This document shows, in pieces, positions 40,401-47,461 of a stretch of DNA of 64,000 nt. The first letter of the stretch is position 1. Each line of letters begins with the position of its first letter. Where the stretch lies: NCBI GenBank assembly GCA_002633005.1, contig NMRA01000350.1:7642-71641 (forward strand), written 5' to 3'. Origin of the DNA: Phoronis australis (taxonomy: Eukaryota; Phoronida; Phoronidae). A model generated the notes under the pieces. That model did not search any database, was not told the DNA's origin, and worked only from the letters and a program-made list of their open reading frames with translations. The translations under genes and the position numbers were made by a program.

Positions 40401-41772
40401 TTTCTGTGGACTTACCTGGTGGTGGCTTCCGTGCCTTTTTAGACGTCAGCTGTTCAAACACAGCGGGATTTTCATACTCAAGCCTTTCCAAAAATTTGTC
40501 AAACGCAGCCGGACCCTTGGTGTATAAAATGTCCAGAAATCGACCTGTTTTACAAATCAAATTGATTGTACAGCCATCAAACCAATTTCAGATCATCAAA
40601 GCAATGTACAGACACATAACAAAAGACATTAAATTTTGACAGAGAGACCGTGCACAGAATTGTCATGGACCTGTGATTGAGCAAAAATTACCAACATCAA
40701 TACAATATTTGTCTATCTCTACACGATGATAAATAAACTTACCGGGTTTTTCGACACAGTTTGAACATAAACAACATTAATTTTATCAATAAATATGGAA
40801 TAGGCGACTCTGCCACAAACGTCAACACAGTTTGCATAGTTGGAGCCAATGATGTCATAGGATGCATGACAATCGTATTTCAAGAAAAGTCAATTTCAAT
40901 CAATCTATTATGATCTTAAAGCTTTGAATGCGTCAAATTATTTTGCACTATGTGGACCGAATAGCTAAGAGAGGCATCGGAACTGTTCCACCAATCACAT
41001 CACTCCAAGAGGTTTAGCTGGTCACAGAGCTGGCAATGGATATTTTATTTGATTCATGACTATTAACATTTTAACAAGAGATAGGTAACACATTATTTCA
41101 TAGCTTAAACTGGCAACAATTGGCATGTACAATGAAGCCTCTTTACAGCACAGTTTCACGTGAACATCACGGAACCAGCCGAGACGGGTATCATTCCAGT
41201 ACCATTAACGGTATAAAAACTTAAGTTTAGCACTATTGTTTAAATTGCAATGAAAACCAAAACGTTCTTTGACTAAAATAGTCATTTTTTAGGTATTTGT
41301 GAGACGTAACTTTGCTTCATGAAGCCAATTAGTCTATATCGATTATTTTCAGAGGTTCCTCAGTGTTCAGATTCCTAAGTACAGTAAAGATTAACACACT
41401 CAGATAAACAGGCAAAACACCGTTTCCCAGTCACAACATATCAATCTAGCTTAAGTCTGCTGGTGAATGCCGCTTCATAGCACCCGGCAGCCATCTTGAA
41501 GGGGAATTCCACACGCACGCAACTCTGTCAAGATGGGGAACTCTGAGTCACTCTGTCTGAGTAGTTTTGACGCTTACTAAATACTTGCCTGCCCTCGTTT
41601 GGCTTGTTTGGTGTACATAACGGTTAGAGATCTCTTCGCAGTCCTCCTGTGACAGGACATTGTGCTCACGTAAGAACTGCAGGTAGCGCTCCGATATGAC
41701 ATTGCGGCTGAGAAAGTCCCGATTTTGATCAATTATTTCTTGGTAATGGAAACTCTGATCAATCGCAGCCAT
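10378..41772 (-). CDS. CARMA-type scaffold: CARD, coiled coil, PDZ, SH3, GUK
   Basis: Twenty-one exons join with matching phases into 964 codons plus stop. Domains in order: CARD (about residues 8-98, REHNVLSQEDCEEI, FLDILYTKGPAAF), coiled coil (about 115-450), Ser-rich linker (about 460-540), PDZ-like (about 545-640), SH3 (about 650-760), GUK-like (about 785-955). One PDZ plus CARD and GUK is the CARMA layout (CARD10/11/14; CARD9 lacks the MAGUK part), and the PDZ-SH3 joint NPEGFRHL...DPFFIS resembles the vertebrate CARMA joint. DLG5 is less likely because it has four PDZ domains. In vertebrates, phosphorylated CARMA opens and its CARD nucleates BCL10 filaments that recruit MALT1, acting in the cytosol and at membranes. 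The GUK P-loop reads YGPCQLRY, so catalysis is unlikely. The start ATG (41772) has context ACCATGG. Human CARMAs are about 1000-1150 residues; the linkers are shorter here. Confidence 0.85.
11822..11916 (-). CDS. CARMA exon 20: GUK-like domain
   Basis: 95 nt, acceptor TAATTTCACTTAG, donor TTATG|GTAGGT. Residues 899-930 (SEICSNGSADVNQELQMGKK to LLRGQSY). It completes a TGG codon with exon 19 and a GAT codon with exon 21. Confidence 0.75.
11951..12920 (+). mobile_element. Pearl-like element copy 1 (3'-truncated)
   Basis: Starts with AGAGCAACGTGGAGCATTGA and includes modules at about 12132, 12241 (GCCACCAGGGGGCATACCAG), 12388, 12545, 12630 and 12882 (ACCACTAGGTGGCACAAAAT). It has no 3' tail. 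It lies in CARMA intron 19, antisense; its 5' end is only about 35 bp from the acceptor of exon 20. Open frames of 95-140 codons inside it are repeat-derived. Confidence 0.75.
13304..13434 (-). CDS. CARMA exon 19: GUK-like domain
   Basis: 131 nt, acceptor TATATAATTTCAG, donor CTTTG|GTGGGT. Residues 856-898 (NYFCIADVDVQDVV, LNVVFLRPSQLMPPGT), the MAGUK LDV and FIxP strands. Reading through the donor gives a stop at 13249, but exons 20-21 continue the fold, so splicing is preferred. Confidence 0.85.
13561..13790. repeat. Tandem repeat of about 74-80 bp, three units
   Basis: Units begin TTGGTCATCCATAACTAAAG at 13561, 13641 and 13715; a more degenerate continuation may reach about 13880. It lies in CARMA intron 18. 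Confidence 0.85.
14307..14434 (-). CDS. CARMA exon 18: GUK-like domain
   Basis: 128 nt, acceptor TTGTTTTATTTCAG, donor TTTG|GTAAAC. Residues 813-855; FSVLATESVKKNAL aligns with the GUK segment before the LLDV strand. Confidence 0.85.
15141..15236 (-). CDS. CARMA exon 17: start of GUK-like domain
   Basis: 96 nt, acceptor GATTTAATGCAG, donor CTGG|GTGAGC. Residues 781-812; KKLLVIYGPCQLRYTVQQEL corresponds to the first strand and a degenerate P-loop without GKS/T. Confidence 0.85.
16557..16633 (-). CDS. CARMA exon 16: SH3-GUK linker
   Basis: 77 nt, acceptor TTATTTTTCCAG, donor TTTTG|GTAAGT. Residues 755-780 (ASELLSKCTTSPLKLLGKS). Much shorter than the vertebrate CARMA linker at this place. Confidence 0.8.
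16981..17196 (-). CDS. CARMA exon 15: SH3 core
   Basis: 216 nt, acceptor GTTTCCATAG, donor ACAG|GTTCGT. Residues 683-754. YLNIHKGDILMVLHK and DWFACKIDKKTGDADQFGHI match the SH3 strands of CARMA proteins; an insert of about 20 residues precedes the conserved W. Confidence 0.9.
17523..17588 (-). CDS. CARMA exon 14: SH3 first strand
   Basis: 66 nt, acceptor GTTCATGGCAG, donor AGAC|GTAAGT. Residues 661-682 (HTPLSAKTKPSILAYFMPTY). Confidence 0.8.
17740..18135 (+). mobile_element. Pearl-like element copy 2 (truncated)
   Basis: Contains the AGATACAGAGAAAAACGTAAAA segment, two modules (GCCACCAGGAGTCAGTCACC at 17838 and GTCACTAGGGGGCAAACCAG at 17964) and the 3' tail CGGACAGAGATTACGGCATAATAC. It ends about 55 bp from the donor of CARMA exon 13. 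Confidence 0.7.
18185..18248 (-). CDS. CARMA exon 13: PDZ-SH3 joint
   Basis: 64 nt, acceptor CTTCACTTACAG, donor AAG|GTAGGC. Residues 640-660 (FRHLQSVYDKVKITEDPFF), closely resembling the conserved stretch before the SH3 of vertebrate CARMAs. Confidence 0.85.
19201..20880 (+). mobile_element. Pearl-like element copy 3, nearly full length
   Basis: Starts with the 5' motif GAGCAACGTGGAACGTTGAA and ends with a GACGTCCAGACAGAGATGACG tail and GTGCATGAAAA. Ten internal modules carry a CCACTAGG-GGC-type core at 19286, 19458, 19617, 19761, 19908, 20066, 20219, 20365, 20526 and 20675 (spacing 144-172 bp). Modules of three types alternate (ATGGCCACTAGGTGGCGCAA, ATTGCCACTAGGGGGCACAC, ACTGCCACTAGGAGGCGCCA), giving a higher-order period of about 457 bp. 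No coding capacity. It lies in CARMA intron 12, antisense. Confidence 0.8.
21482..21626 (-). CDS. CARMA exon 12: second half of PDZ-like domain
   Basis: 145 nt, phase 0 start, acceptor AACATGTTATTTCAG-like tract, donor GAAG|GTATCT. Residues 592-639; RVRYAIMCAQPDSQINLCL fits the PDZ helix B and last strand. Confidence 0.85.
22851..23007 (-). CDS. CARMA exon 11: first half of PDZ-like domain
   Basis: 157 nt, acceptor CTGTTTTTCTCAG, donor ACAG|GTAAGC. Residues 539-591, with GEIVIGFYVF standing where a PDZ carboxylate-binding strand would lie and DIREMDQVLQ at the GDxIL position. Confidence 0.8.
23321..23592. mobile_element. Inverted-repeat element (MITE-like), 272 bp
   Basis: The left end GGAGACTATAAGT...CTCAGGCCCTTGATCACGTGAC is mirrored by the right end, which reads GTGATCAAGGGCCTGAG...ACTTATAGCCTCC. 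The arms are about 50 bp with an indel. No protein is encoded. It lies in CARMA intron 10. Confidence 0.65.
23970..24205 (-). CDS. CARMA exon 10: Ser-rich linker
   Basis: 236 nt. Acceptor CCGTCTTGTAG after an upstream in-frame stop, donor AATAG|GTATAA. Residues 461-538 are rich in Ser, Thr and Pro (SSPSSTHSSHLL, SVSSSARSSQFKRSRSLPG). This is the position of the inhibitory/phosphorylated linker in vertebrate CARMAs; RSRSLP looks like a basophilic kinase site (inference). Confidence 0.8.
25445..26030 (+). mobile_element. Degraded interspersed element, possibly pearl-related
   Basis: Starts with AAGAACAACACTGGGGCGTTGACATGTGCCCA, which recalls the pearl-like 5' end, and contains two GGTG(A)TGG(T)GCATTGAC motifs. 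It has no clear CTCF-like module and is too diverged to assign firmly. It lies in CARMA intron 9. Confidence 0.3.
26644..27477. repeat. Left-hand copy of the duplicated segment flanking the gap
   Basis: Near-identical to 28380-29217 and ends at the first N. Probably two alleles or an unmerged contig overlap rather than a biological tandem duplication. Confidence 0.9.
27478..28379. other. Assembly gap, 902 N
   Basis: Run of undetermined bases within CARMA intron 9, lying exactly between two near-identical copies of one segment. Exons of the gene could be hidden here, although exon 9 and exon 10 join in phase without them. Confidence 0.98.
28380..29217. repeat. Right-hand copy of the duplicated segment flanking the gap
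   Basis: Begins at the last base of the N run (TAACTTAACTTTTATTTTTAG) and repeats 26644-27477 with a few percent substitutions and small indels, ending at AAATTGACCG. It lies in CARMA intron 9. The 78- and 79-codon open frames in the two copies are not recognisable proteins. Confidence 0.9.
29719..29928 (-). CDS. CARMA exon 9: end of coiled coil
   Basis: 210 nt, phase 0 to 0, acceptor GGCTTCAATTTCAG, donor GAG|GTAAGT. Residues 391-460, long amphipathic helix (ICHLENQVRKLQQELEEATG) ending in a Gly/Ser turn. Confidence 0.9.
31738..31863 (-). CDS. CARMA exon 8: coiled coil
   Basis: 126 nt, phase 0 to 0, acceptor CTGTTCTATAG, donor GAG|GTTAGT. Residues 349-390 (MAEQLNEVELTVKNLKKESL...). Confidence 0.85.
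32376..32543 (-). CDS. CARMA exon 7: coiled coil
   Basis: 168 nt, phase 0 to 0, donor AAAAAG|GTGAAA. Residues 293-348 (DSLEVQVLQNVQTNYQEQV... to EGEKKK). Confidence 0.85.
33608..33830 (+). mobile_element. Possible tRNA-derived SINE
   Basis: The segment GTGGGATAGCTGTCTGC followed 35-40 bp later by GCTCGAGTCCCAC resembles RNA polymerase III box A and box B. An unrelated tail of about 140 bp follows in CARMA intron 6. No poly-A tail or target-site duplication was confirmed. Confidence 0.3.
34291..34430 (-). CDS. CARMA exon 6: coiled coil
   Basis: 140 nt, acceptor GATTGATTACAG, donor CTGATA|GTGAGT. Residues 246-292, ending LHQQVAQQKSLI. The exon contains a CTCF-like match at 34308-34321. Confidence 0.85.
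34700..34858 (-). CDS. CARMA exon 5: coiled coil
   Basis: 159 nt, acceptor TTCATGATTCAG, donor CAAAG|GTTTGT. Residues 193-245, heptad-like (YMMERDAMTERYNALKQERD). Confidence 0.85.
35366..35480 (-). CDS. CARMA exon 4: coiled coil
   Basis: 115 nt, phase 0 start, one-base end. Acceptor ACCTATTTCTATCAG, donor AAAAG|GTATCG. Residues 155-192 (DKVNVLQVKNNKLGHKCHG...). Confidence 0.85.
35366..36342 (-). pseudogene. Chain of decayed open frames, possible membrane-protein relic
   Basis: Within CARMA intron 3, three - strand open frames follow each other with frame shifts: 36342-36112, 36088-35627 (153 codons) and 35618 onward. The last one has a hydrophobic segment (SLDMYLLIVMSYAAFIIGT) and runs in frame into CARMA exon 4. 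The predicted text has many hydrophobic and beta-like stretches but I recognise no family. It may be a decayed gene copy or chance. Confidence 0.3.
37317..37740 (+). mobile_element. Pearl-like element copy 4 (truncated)
   Basis: Begins with the family 5' motif CAACGTGGAGTTTTGAAATG and contains one clear module (TTGCCATTTGGGGGCACTGC at about 37548). It lies in CARMA intron 3, antisense to the gene. The 3' half is degraded. Confidence 0.65.
38333..38481 (-). CDS. CARMA exon 3: CARD to coiled-coil hinge
   Basis: 149 nt, acceptor CTGTCTGTAG, donor GAG|GTAGGA. The exon encodes residues 105-154 (FIADLKGCRG... to ...STSNQALE), the latch-like stretch and start of the coiled coil. Confidence 0.85.
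39247..39372. repeat. C-rich minisatellite in CARMA intron 2
   Basis: About six units of roughly 18-22 bp built on AGACACACCCCCAACAT. On the transcribed (-) strand this gives repeated runs of 4-5 G separated by short spacers. Confidence 0.85.
39605..39700 (-). repeat. Dispersed repeat, copy B
   Basis: Inverted, diverged relative of the stretch at about 4770-4875; shares the block around CCTTGGTCCTGGAGGTAAC. Confidence 0.5.
40416..40544 (-). CDS. CARMA exon 2: second half of CARD
   Basis: Acceptor TTGTAAAACAG, donor CAG|GTAAGT, 129 nt, phase 1 to 1. The exon encodes FLDILYTKGPAAFDKFLERL through KKARKPPP, the last CARD helices (residues 62-104). Confidence 0.9.
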
Positions 41773-41780
41773 GGTTTCAC
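41589..41780 (-). CDS. CARMA exon 1 (coding): start codon and first half of CARD
   Basis: ATG at 41772-41770 in GAAACCATGGC. A strong acceptor (TTTTTGACATTTGTAG ending at 41781) just upstream suggests a separate noncoding first exon further upstream. The exon encodes residues 1-61 and ends CAG|GCAAGT, a GC donor. Confidence 0.85.
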
Positions 41781-42160
41781 CTACAAATGTCAAAAACATC
41801 ATAGCAAGAAGTTGCGAATTTCCGTTCGTCTTTAAGGACTGTATGTCAGACTTCACATTTTCATCTCAGACAACTAAGATGGATTTCACTATTATGATCA
41901 AATCCACTGAGAAAAAACTTTTAGCTCATGCACTTGTAGTGGTCAATGCTGATATCTCCATTATTCTATAACCCAAAGCTAGGCTCGCACCAGACTTAAA
42001 GGAGAATGCCACCCAATTCAATTAGTCTTTTTTACCGTCTTAATCCGTCTACATCCACATCGCCTCTTCATACGGTCGACCTCATCTTGCCGAGAGGTGT
42101 CGCGTTAACCCGTGAGGAAGGTGAAAAACGACGCAGCAACATCGGTGGTTCGTCTGTAGA

Positions 42161-42484
42161 GTGAATGCCGCTATATTCCAGTTCATCGTTCCCGCTTGTC
42201 CGAACTATGAAGCTGCGAAGAAAGCGGGTATATCGTTTTTTCGACTTCCTCGAGAGCTCGAAATGCTTAGGAAGTGGCTCGCTGTAGTGAAGAATGAAAG
42301 GTACGCTGTTAATAGCAAGTATGAGGCCGTGAAACATCTCCGTGTCTGTGGCCGGCATTTCGTCGACAGAGATTTCTCTGACGAATTCCGGCCTACCAAA
42401 GAACAATCCATATGTTCCGTTGCCTGTGCATGTTCACTGCGCCTCTCTAGTATTTCTTGGTCAGTGTATTCCGGTTCGAACTGA
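42161..42484 (+). pseudogene. THAP zinc-finger fragment in K1
   Basis: The stretch PACPNYEAAKKAGISFFRLP...VCGRHFVDRDFS is a THAP (C2CH) domain, a DNA-binding module common in transposases. In K1 the first zinc ligand is Phe (TTC at 42182-42184); the CxxH pair VCGRH is intact. The frame ends soon after the domain, so only a relic remains. Confidence 0.75.
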
Positions 42485-42588
42485 TAGCCTTTGAAATCTA
42501 ATGATCCGACCCGTGAAGTCTTGACTAAGGCGGCATTGGCGACGGGCGAGTTGCCATGTAGATGTTTATTTTCTGCGTACTGTTTCAA
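42205..42588 (-). pseudogene. Opposite-strand coding relic in K1
   Basis: The - strand encodes KTSRVGSLDFKGYQFEPEYT followed by DQEILERR. The same text is preserved in K2 (46467-46261), which suggests a former coding exon pointing towards the THAP exon. The family is not recognised. Confidence 0.45.
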
Positions 42589-42637
42589 AATGAATTATTC
42601 TCATCCTAACCAATACTTATATCAAACTGAAACAAAG

Positions 42638-43572
42638 TCTGCCTCATTGAGATACAATTTGTAATGCCTTTGCAGTATTCGTGAGTGCAAATGCTGAGAA
42701 GCCAGCAATGATTGAACCACTGCGTTCCGGCTTTTGATGCTGGCAATAAAGGTAATTGACCGTGTGAGCCCATGCTAATTCAGTGTTTACTGACAGAAAA
42801 TATTGTGAAACAATTACTCGATTTTATATGCTATGGTCTTATGTTAGGGGAATTATTCAAATCATTGTTACTGTACAGCCTTTGCCCCGACGGTCCATGG
42901 AAGGGGAACCTGACTTCGCACCCCCTCCCCCATATAAGTAGATTATCAGTTTTGTGGCTAATTCACGTAAATAATTACATGCGCATTATTTCTTTGGGTC
43001 ACTATAGCTTTTTGTGACTGGAGGTTTAGTTTCCAACTCAAGCTGGTTTATGTTCTTGCCAGTCCCGGCGGCTGTGACGCCGGGCTTGATCGGGTTCCGA
43101 GCCACTGGCCAGGATAACGAGTCAGTCTGGTCGCGACGGGCCTGATCGGGGAATCCAAGCCACTGGCCACTGGGGATAACAAGCATTTCGTGTGTTTAGA
43201 ACTAAAAAAATCCCAAGTATAAACAACACAGATTTAGGTTCTCCTGTCTGTATTTCCCTTTGAATTTATCTCCAACCGAACCCAAACTCCTGCAACGACC
43301 TTGGTAAATTGTAGGCGTGTCCAAATACCAATAAATCCGTAACAGCGAAATAAAACGACACATTTATATGAAAAATCCGGTGTATTATTGAGTAGAACTA
43401 CTGAATCTAAATTGATACAAAAAAGGTTGTTTTTTGGGTGGCACGCTCCTTTAAGGTAACCAAAATGGCTAAAGCATCTGAAAACTTTTAGCCATTTTCA
43501 AAAATTGTTAGCCAAACACGCTCTCCTTTCCAGAGTCCTGCAAAATTCAGTTACATGAAGCGAACTTTTTAT
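42638..43572. repeat. First copy of duplicated K1 3' half plus flank
   Basis: Near-identical to 43574-44519, including host sequence beyond the transposon end. The two are separated by one N at 43573. One copy has an 11 bp insertion-like difference (ACGGAAGAATA). Confidence 0.9.
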
Positions 43573-43573
43573 N

Positions 43574-44519
43574 TCTGTCTCATTGAGATACAATTTGTAA
43601 TGCCTTTGCAGTATTCGTGAGTGCAAATGCTGAGAAGCCAGCGATGATTGAACCACTGCATTCCGGCTTTTGATGCCGGCAATAAAGGTAATTGACCGTG
43701 TGAGCCCATGCTAATTCAGTGTTTACTGACAGAAAATATTGTGAAACAATTACTCGATTTTATATGCTATGGTCTTATGTTAGGGGAATTACTCAAATCA
43801 TTGTTACTGTACAGCCTTTGCCCCGACGGTCCGTGGAAGGGGAACCTGACTTCGCACCCCCTCCCCCAAATAAGTAGATTATCAGTTTTGTGGCTAATTC
43901 ACGTAAATAATTACATGCGCATTATTTCTTTGGGTCACTATAGTCTTTTTGTGACTGGAGGTTTAGTTTCCAACTCAAGCTGGTTTATGTTCTTGCCAGT
44001 CCCGGCGGCTGTGACGCCGGGCTTGATCGGGTTCCGAGCCACTGGCCAGGATAACGAGTCAGTCTGGTCGCGACGGGCCTGACCGGGGAATCCAAGCCAC
44101 TGGCCACTGGGGATAACAAGCATTTCGTGTGTTTAGAACTCAAAAAATCACAAGTATAAACAACACAGATTTAGGTTCTCCTGTCTGTATTTCACGGAAG
44201 AATACTTTGAATTTATCTCCAACAGAACCCAAACTCCTGCTACGACCTTGGTAAATTGTAGGCGTGTCCAAATACCAATAAATCCCTAACAGCGAAATAA
44301 AACGACACATTTATATGAAAAATCCGGTGTATTATTGAGTAGAACTACTGAATCTAAATTGATACAAAAAAGGTTGTTTTTTGGGTGGCACGCTCCTTTA
44401 AGGTAACCAAAATGGCTAAAGCATCTGAAAACTTTTAGCCATTTTCAAAAATTGTTAGCCAAACACGCTCTCCTTTCCAGAGTCCTGCAAAATTCAGTTA
44501 CATGAAGCGAACTTTTTAT
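43574..44519. repeat. Second copy of duplicated K1 3' half plus flank
   Basis: Repeats the K1 right half, its right terminal inverted repeat (to about 44402) and about 115 bp of host flank. Because host flank is included and an N marks the join, an unmerged allele or contig overlap is the simplest explanation. Confidence 0.9.
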
Positions 44520-45374
44520 TTTTCATGTGATGCACAGGTCCTTTTCATAAATGTACAAGAAAAGATGTTTGCCTTAAGAAAAAGAATAAACACAAATGGT
44601 CATCATTCCAAGGTCATATAGCAACCTTTAAATAAGTTTGAGGGGATGGGTTTTATTATGGCCTAACAAGTTTGGGCAGAGGTTTCCCCTAATACTGGGT
44701 GTGAACATTGGCCACATGAGCATTTAAATGATGTTGACCTTAAAAAATTGGGCAGTTGTTCCCCCTATCCCCGGGTTTTGTCAGGAGTATGCCGGACACA
44801 TGGGCATTTTGATGACCAAGACATTTAAGTCCAAAATGTTAACATAATTTGTGACTTCCAAAATGAAGGCGAATTGTGCAGACTACTGAATATAAAACTC
44901 ATTAAGCAACAAATTGATATTTACTTTATATTGCGTCATTTTCAACTGCGGCTGAAATGCAAACGCGCCCCAGTCTCTCAATAGCTTTGTCAATCCTTTG
45001 ATTTGGTCCCGAATATCAACCCCGTTCCCCTCAGAAAAATATTGAAAAATCACGCGAAATTCGACATGAGGCCCAAAAATTCCCATGAAGTGACTGAAAA
45101 CTTTCCCTCAAGTTTGACAGGCCTTTAGTAACTCTCACACGTCACAATTTGAAAGAGCGCAAAATGTTACTTTAGGCTACTTGAAGCAGAGCCTATGAGG
45201 TCTTGCAACAGGATGGGTGCTTGGTGATTGGGAGGAAAAATTTTCCTCTCACCCCCAAAAATTACCCTCTCAGACGGCACAAGTACCGTTCCTCTAGAAT
45301 AATTGAGGGCCATGTTTTTACTGTGCACTTGCACGAACCAACTAGGTATGACATGGGACCTATTTTGACTTAAA
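44520..45374. other. Intergenic stretch between K1 and pearl-like copy 5
   Basis: No supported gene or repeat array. The open frame 45086-44883 (-) has no recognisable features. Confidence 0.5.
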
Positions 45375-45899
45375 ATAAGTCATCGGAAAATCATTAACAG
45401 CCGTCCTCTTCACAGTAGGAAGATATAATGCCAATTTCCATTATCATAAGTAGTGTGATAATTGGTTGACAGAGGGTCAAATTCGAAAAAAATAAAAATG
45501 GCCATTAAGATGGCGCAAAATACCATGAATCCATCCGAAAATATATGGATAGCGTCATTTCACTAATAGATGCCTTAATCAGCCAAATTTTATGGAAATC
45601 CATTGAGGAACTTTGAAAATACAGTGGTAAACATAAAAAATAAAATTGTCACTAGGGGGCACACTGGTAGTCCAATCAGTCTGAAAGTCATCATTGTTCA
45701 TTGTCAACTCCATATAAATACATTTGCTTAATTTATTAGAGATCTTGTTGAGCATTTAGAAGATCGATATAGCCACGAGCGCAAAAACAAAAAACTGCCA
45801 CTAGGAGGTGCCACCATATTTGAAATCGTTGGAAAATCATCCTCAGACATCTTCTTCAAAGTAGGAACATATACGTTATGTCAATTTTCACAATCATCC
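45375..45899 (+). mobile_element. Pearl-like element copy 5, left part
   Basis: Modules at about 45510 (GGCCATTAAGATGGCGCAAA), 45648 (GTCACTAGGGGGCACACTGG) and 45797 (GCCACTAGGAGGTGCCACCA). It breaks at CAATCATCC|TTAA, where K2 is inserted, and resumes at 47462. Confidence 0.8.
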
Positions 45900-46039
45900 T
45901 TAAAGGAGAATGCCACCCGATTTAATTAGTAAGTCTTCTTTACCGTCTTAATCGGTCTAAATCCACTTCGCCTCTCATACGGTAGACCTATTTAAACCTT
46001 GCCGAGAGGTGTCGCGTTAACCTGTGAGAAAGGTGAGAA

Positions 46040-46375
46040 ATGACGCAGCGACGTCAGTGGTTCGTCTGCAGAGTGAATGCTGCTATATTGCGGTGCATCA
46101 TTCCCGCTTGTCCGAACTATAAAGCTGCGAAGAAAAAAATGGGTATATCGTTTTTTCGACTTCCTCAAGAGCCCGAAATGCTTAGGCAGTGGCTGGCGGT
46201 AGTGAAGAATGAAAGGCACGCTGTTAATAGCAAGTATGAGGCCGTGAAACATCTCTGTGTCTATGGCCGGCATTTTGTCGACAGTGATTTCTCTGACCAA
46301 TTCCGGCTTACCAAAGAACTATCCATATGTTCCATTGTCTGTGCATGTTCACGGCGCCTCTCTAGTATTTCTTGA
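46040..46375 (+). pseudogene. THAP zinc-finger fragment in K2
   Basis: Starts with ATG at 46040. CIIPACPNYKAAKKKMGISF keeps the C-x4-C pair, but the third zinc ligand in VYGRHF is Tyr instead of Cys. The frame ends shortly after the domain. Confidence 0.75.
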
Positions 46376-46467
46376 TCAGTGTATTCCGGTTCGAACTGAT
46401 AGCCTGTGAAACCTAACGATCCGACCCGTGAAGTCTTCGTCGGGATTGGCACCGGGCCAGTTGCCAT
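46261..46467 (-). pseudogene. Opposite-strand coding relic in K2
   Basis: Open frame starting with ATG at 46467 (MATGPVPIPTKTSRVGSLGF, then GYQFEPEYTDQEILERR). Conserved with K1 and overlapping the end of the THAP frame. Confidence 0.45.
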
Positions 46468-47461
46468 GTAGACGTTTATTATTCTGAAACAACGTCTGTC
46501 TCATTAGATACAATTTGTAATGCCTTGGAGTGCTCGTGAGTACAAATATTTTGAGAAGCCAGCAATGAATAAACCACTGTGTTTTGGCTTTTGATGCAGG
46601 CAACAAAGGTATTTGACCGGCACCGAGACCGTGTGAGCGCATGCTAATTCAGTGTTTGGTGACAGAAAGCTGTTGTGAAACAATTACTCGATTTTAGATG
46701 CTATGGTCACATGTTAGGACAATCTTCATTTAGAAATACAAATACATTATTCAAATCATTGTTACTGTACAACCTTTGCCCTGATGGTCTGTGGAAGGGG
46801 AATCTGACTTCGCGGCCCCCGACAAGTAAGTAGATTTTCAGTTTCGTGGCTAATTCACATAAAGAATTATGTCCACATTATTTCTTTGGCTCACTATATT
46901 CTTTTCGTGACTGGACGTTCAGTTTCCCTAGCTGGTTGAAATCGTACCAGTCCCGGACGCCGCGACGGGCCTGATCGGGTTCCGAGTCACTGGCCTGGAT
47001 AACAAGAGTTTTGTGTGTTTAGAACTAAAAAAATCACAAGTATAATCAACACAGATCTAGCTTCCCCTGTATGTATTTCACGGAAGAATACTTTGAATTT
47101 ATCTCCAAACAGACCCCAAACTCCTGCTATGGACCTTGGTAAATTGAAGTGTCCTAATACCAGTAAATTCGTAACAGCGAAATAAAACAACACGTTTTTA
47201 TAAGAACTCTATGTATTTTTAAGAGTTTTACATCGAAGTTTAATGATTTATTGGTGTTAAATGATGACTTCAAGCGATAAGCTGTAACCCATGTTGTGAA
47301 CTGCTGAACAGTCTGCGTGTGAAACCAATTACATCATTGGATAATTTCAATACCTCCGTCTGCCGTCAGGTTACGCAACCAAACGTGCCGTTATTGAGTA
47401 GAACTACTTGTCCTAAATCGATACAAAATAGGTTGTTTTTGTGGGTGGCATTCTCCTTTAA

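Larger units (their letters stand above)
41996..43454 (+). mobile_element. Kolobok-like DNA transposon K1 (non-autonomous, TTAA-flanked)
   Basis: Bounded by TTAA at 41996-41999 and 43451-43454, with inverted ends AGGAGAATGCCACCC and GGGTGGCACGCTCCT. TTAA target duplication, a TTAAAGGRR end and a THAP domain together point to the Kolobok/T2 group. It inserted about 220 bp upstream of the CARMA start codon, probably in a 5' UTR intron or the promoter. No transposase core is present. Confidence 0.75.
45900..47461 (+). mobile_element. Kolobok-like DNA transposon K2, nested in pearl-like copy 5
   Basis: TTAA at 45900-45903 and 47458-47461 flank inverted ends AGGAGAATGCCACCC and GGGTGGCATTCTCCT. 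It splits the host repeat between CAATCATCC and AGTGGTTTGG, which are adjacent in other copies, so both the insertion and the TTAA duplication can be read directly. Internal sequence matches K1. Confidence 0.85.
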
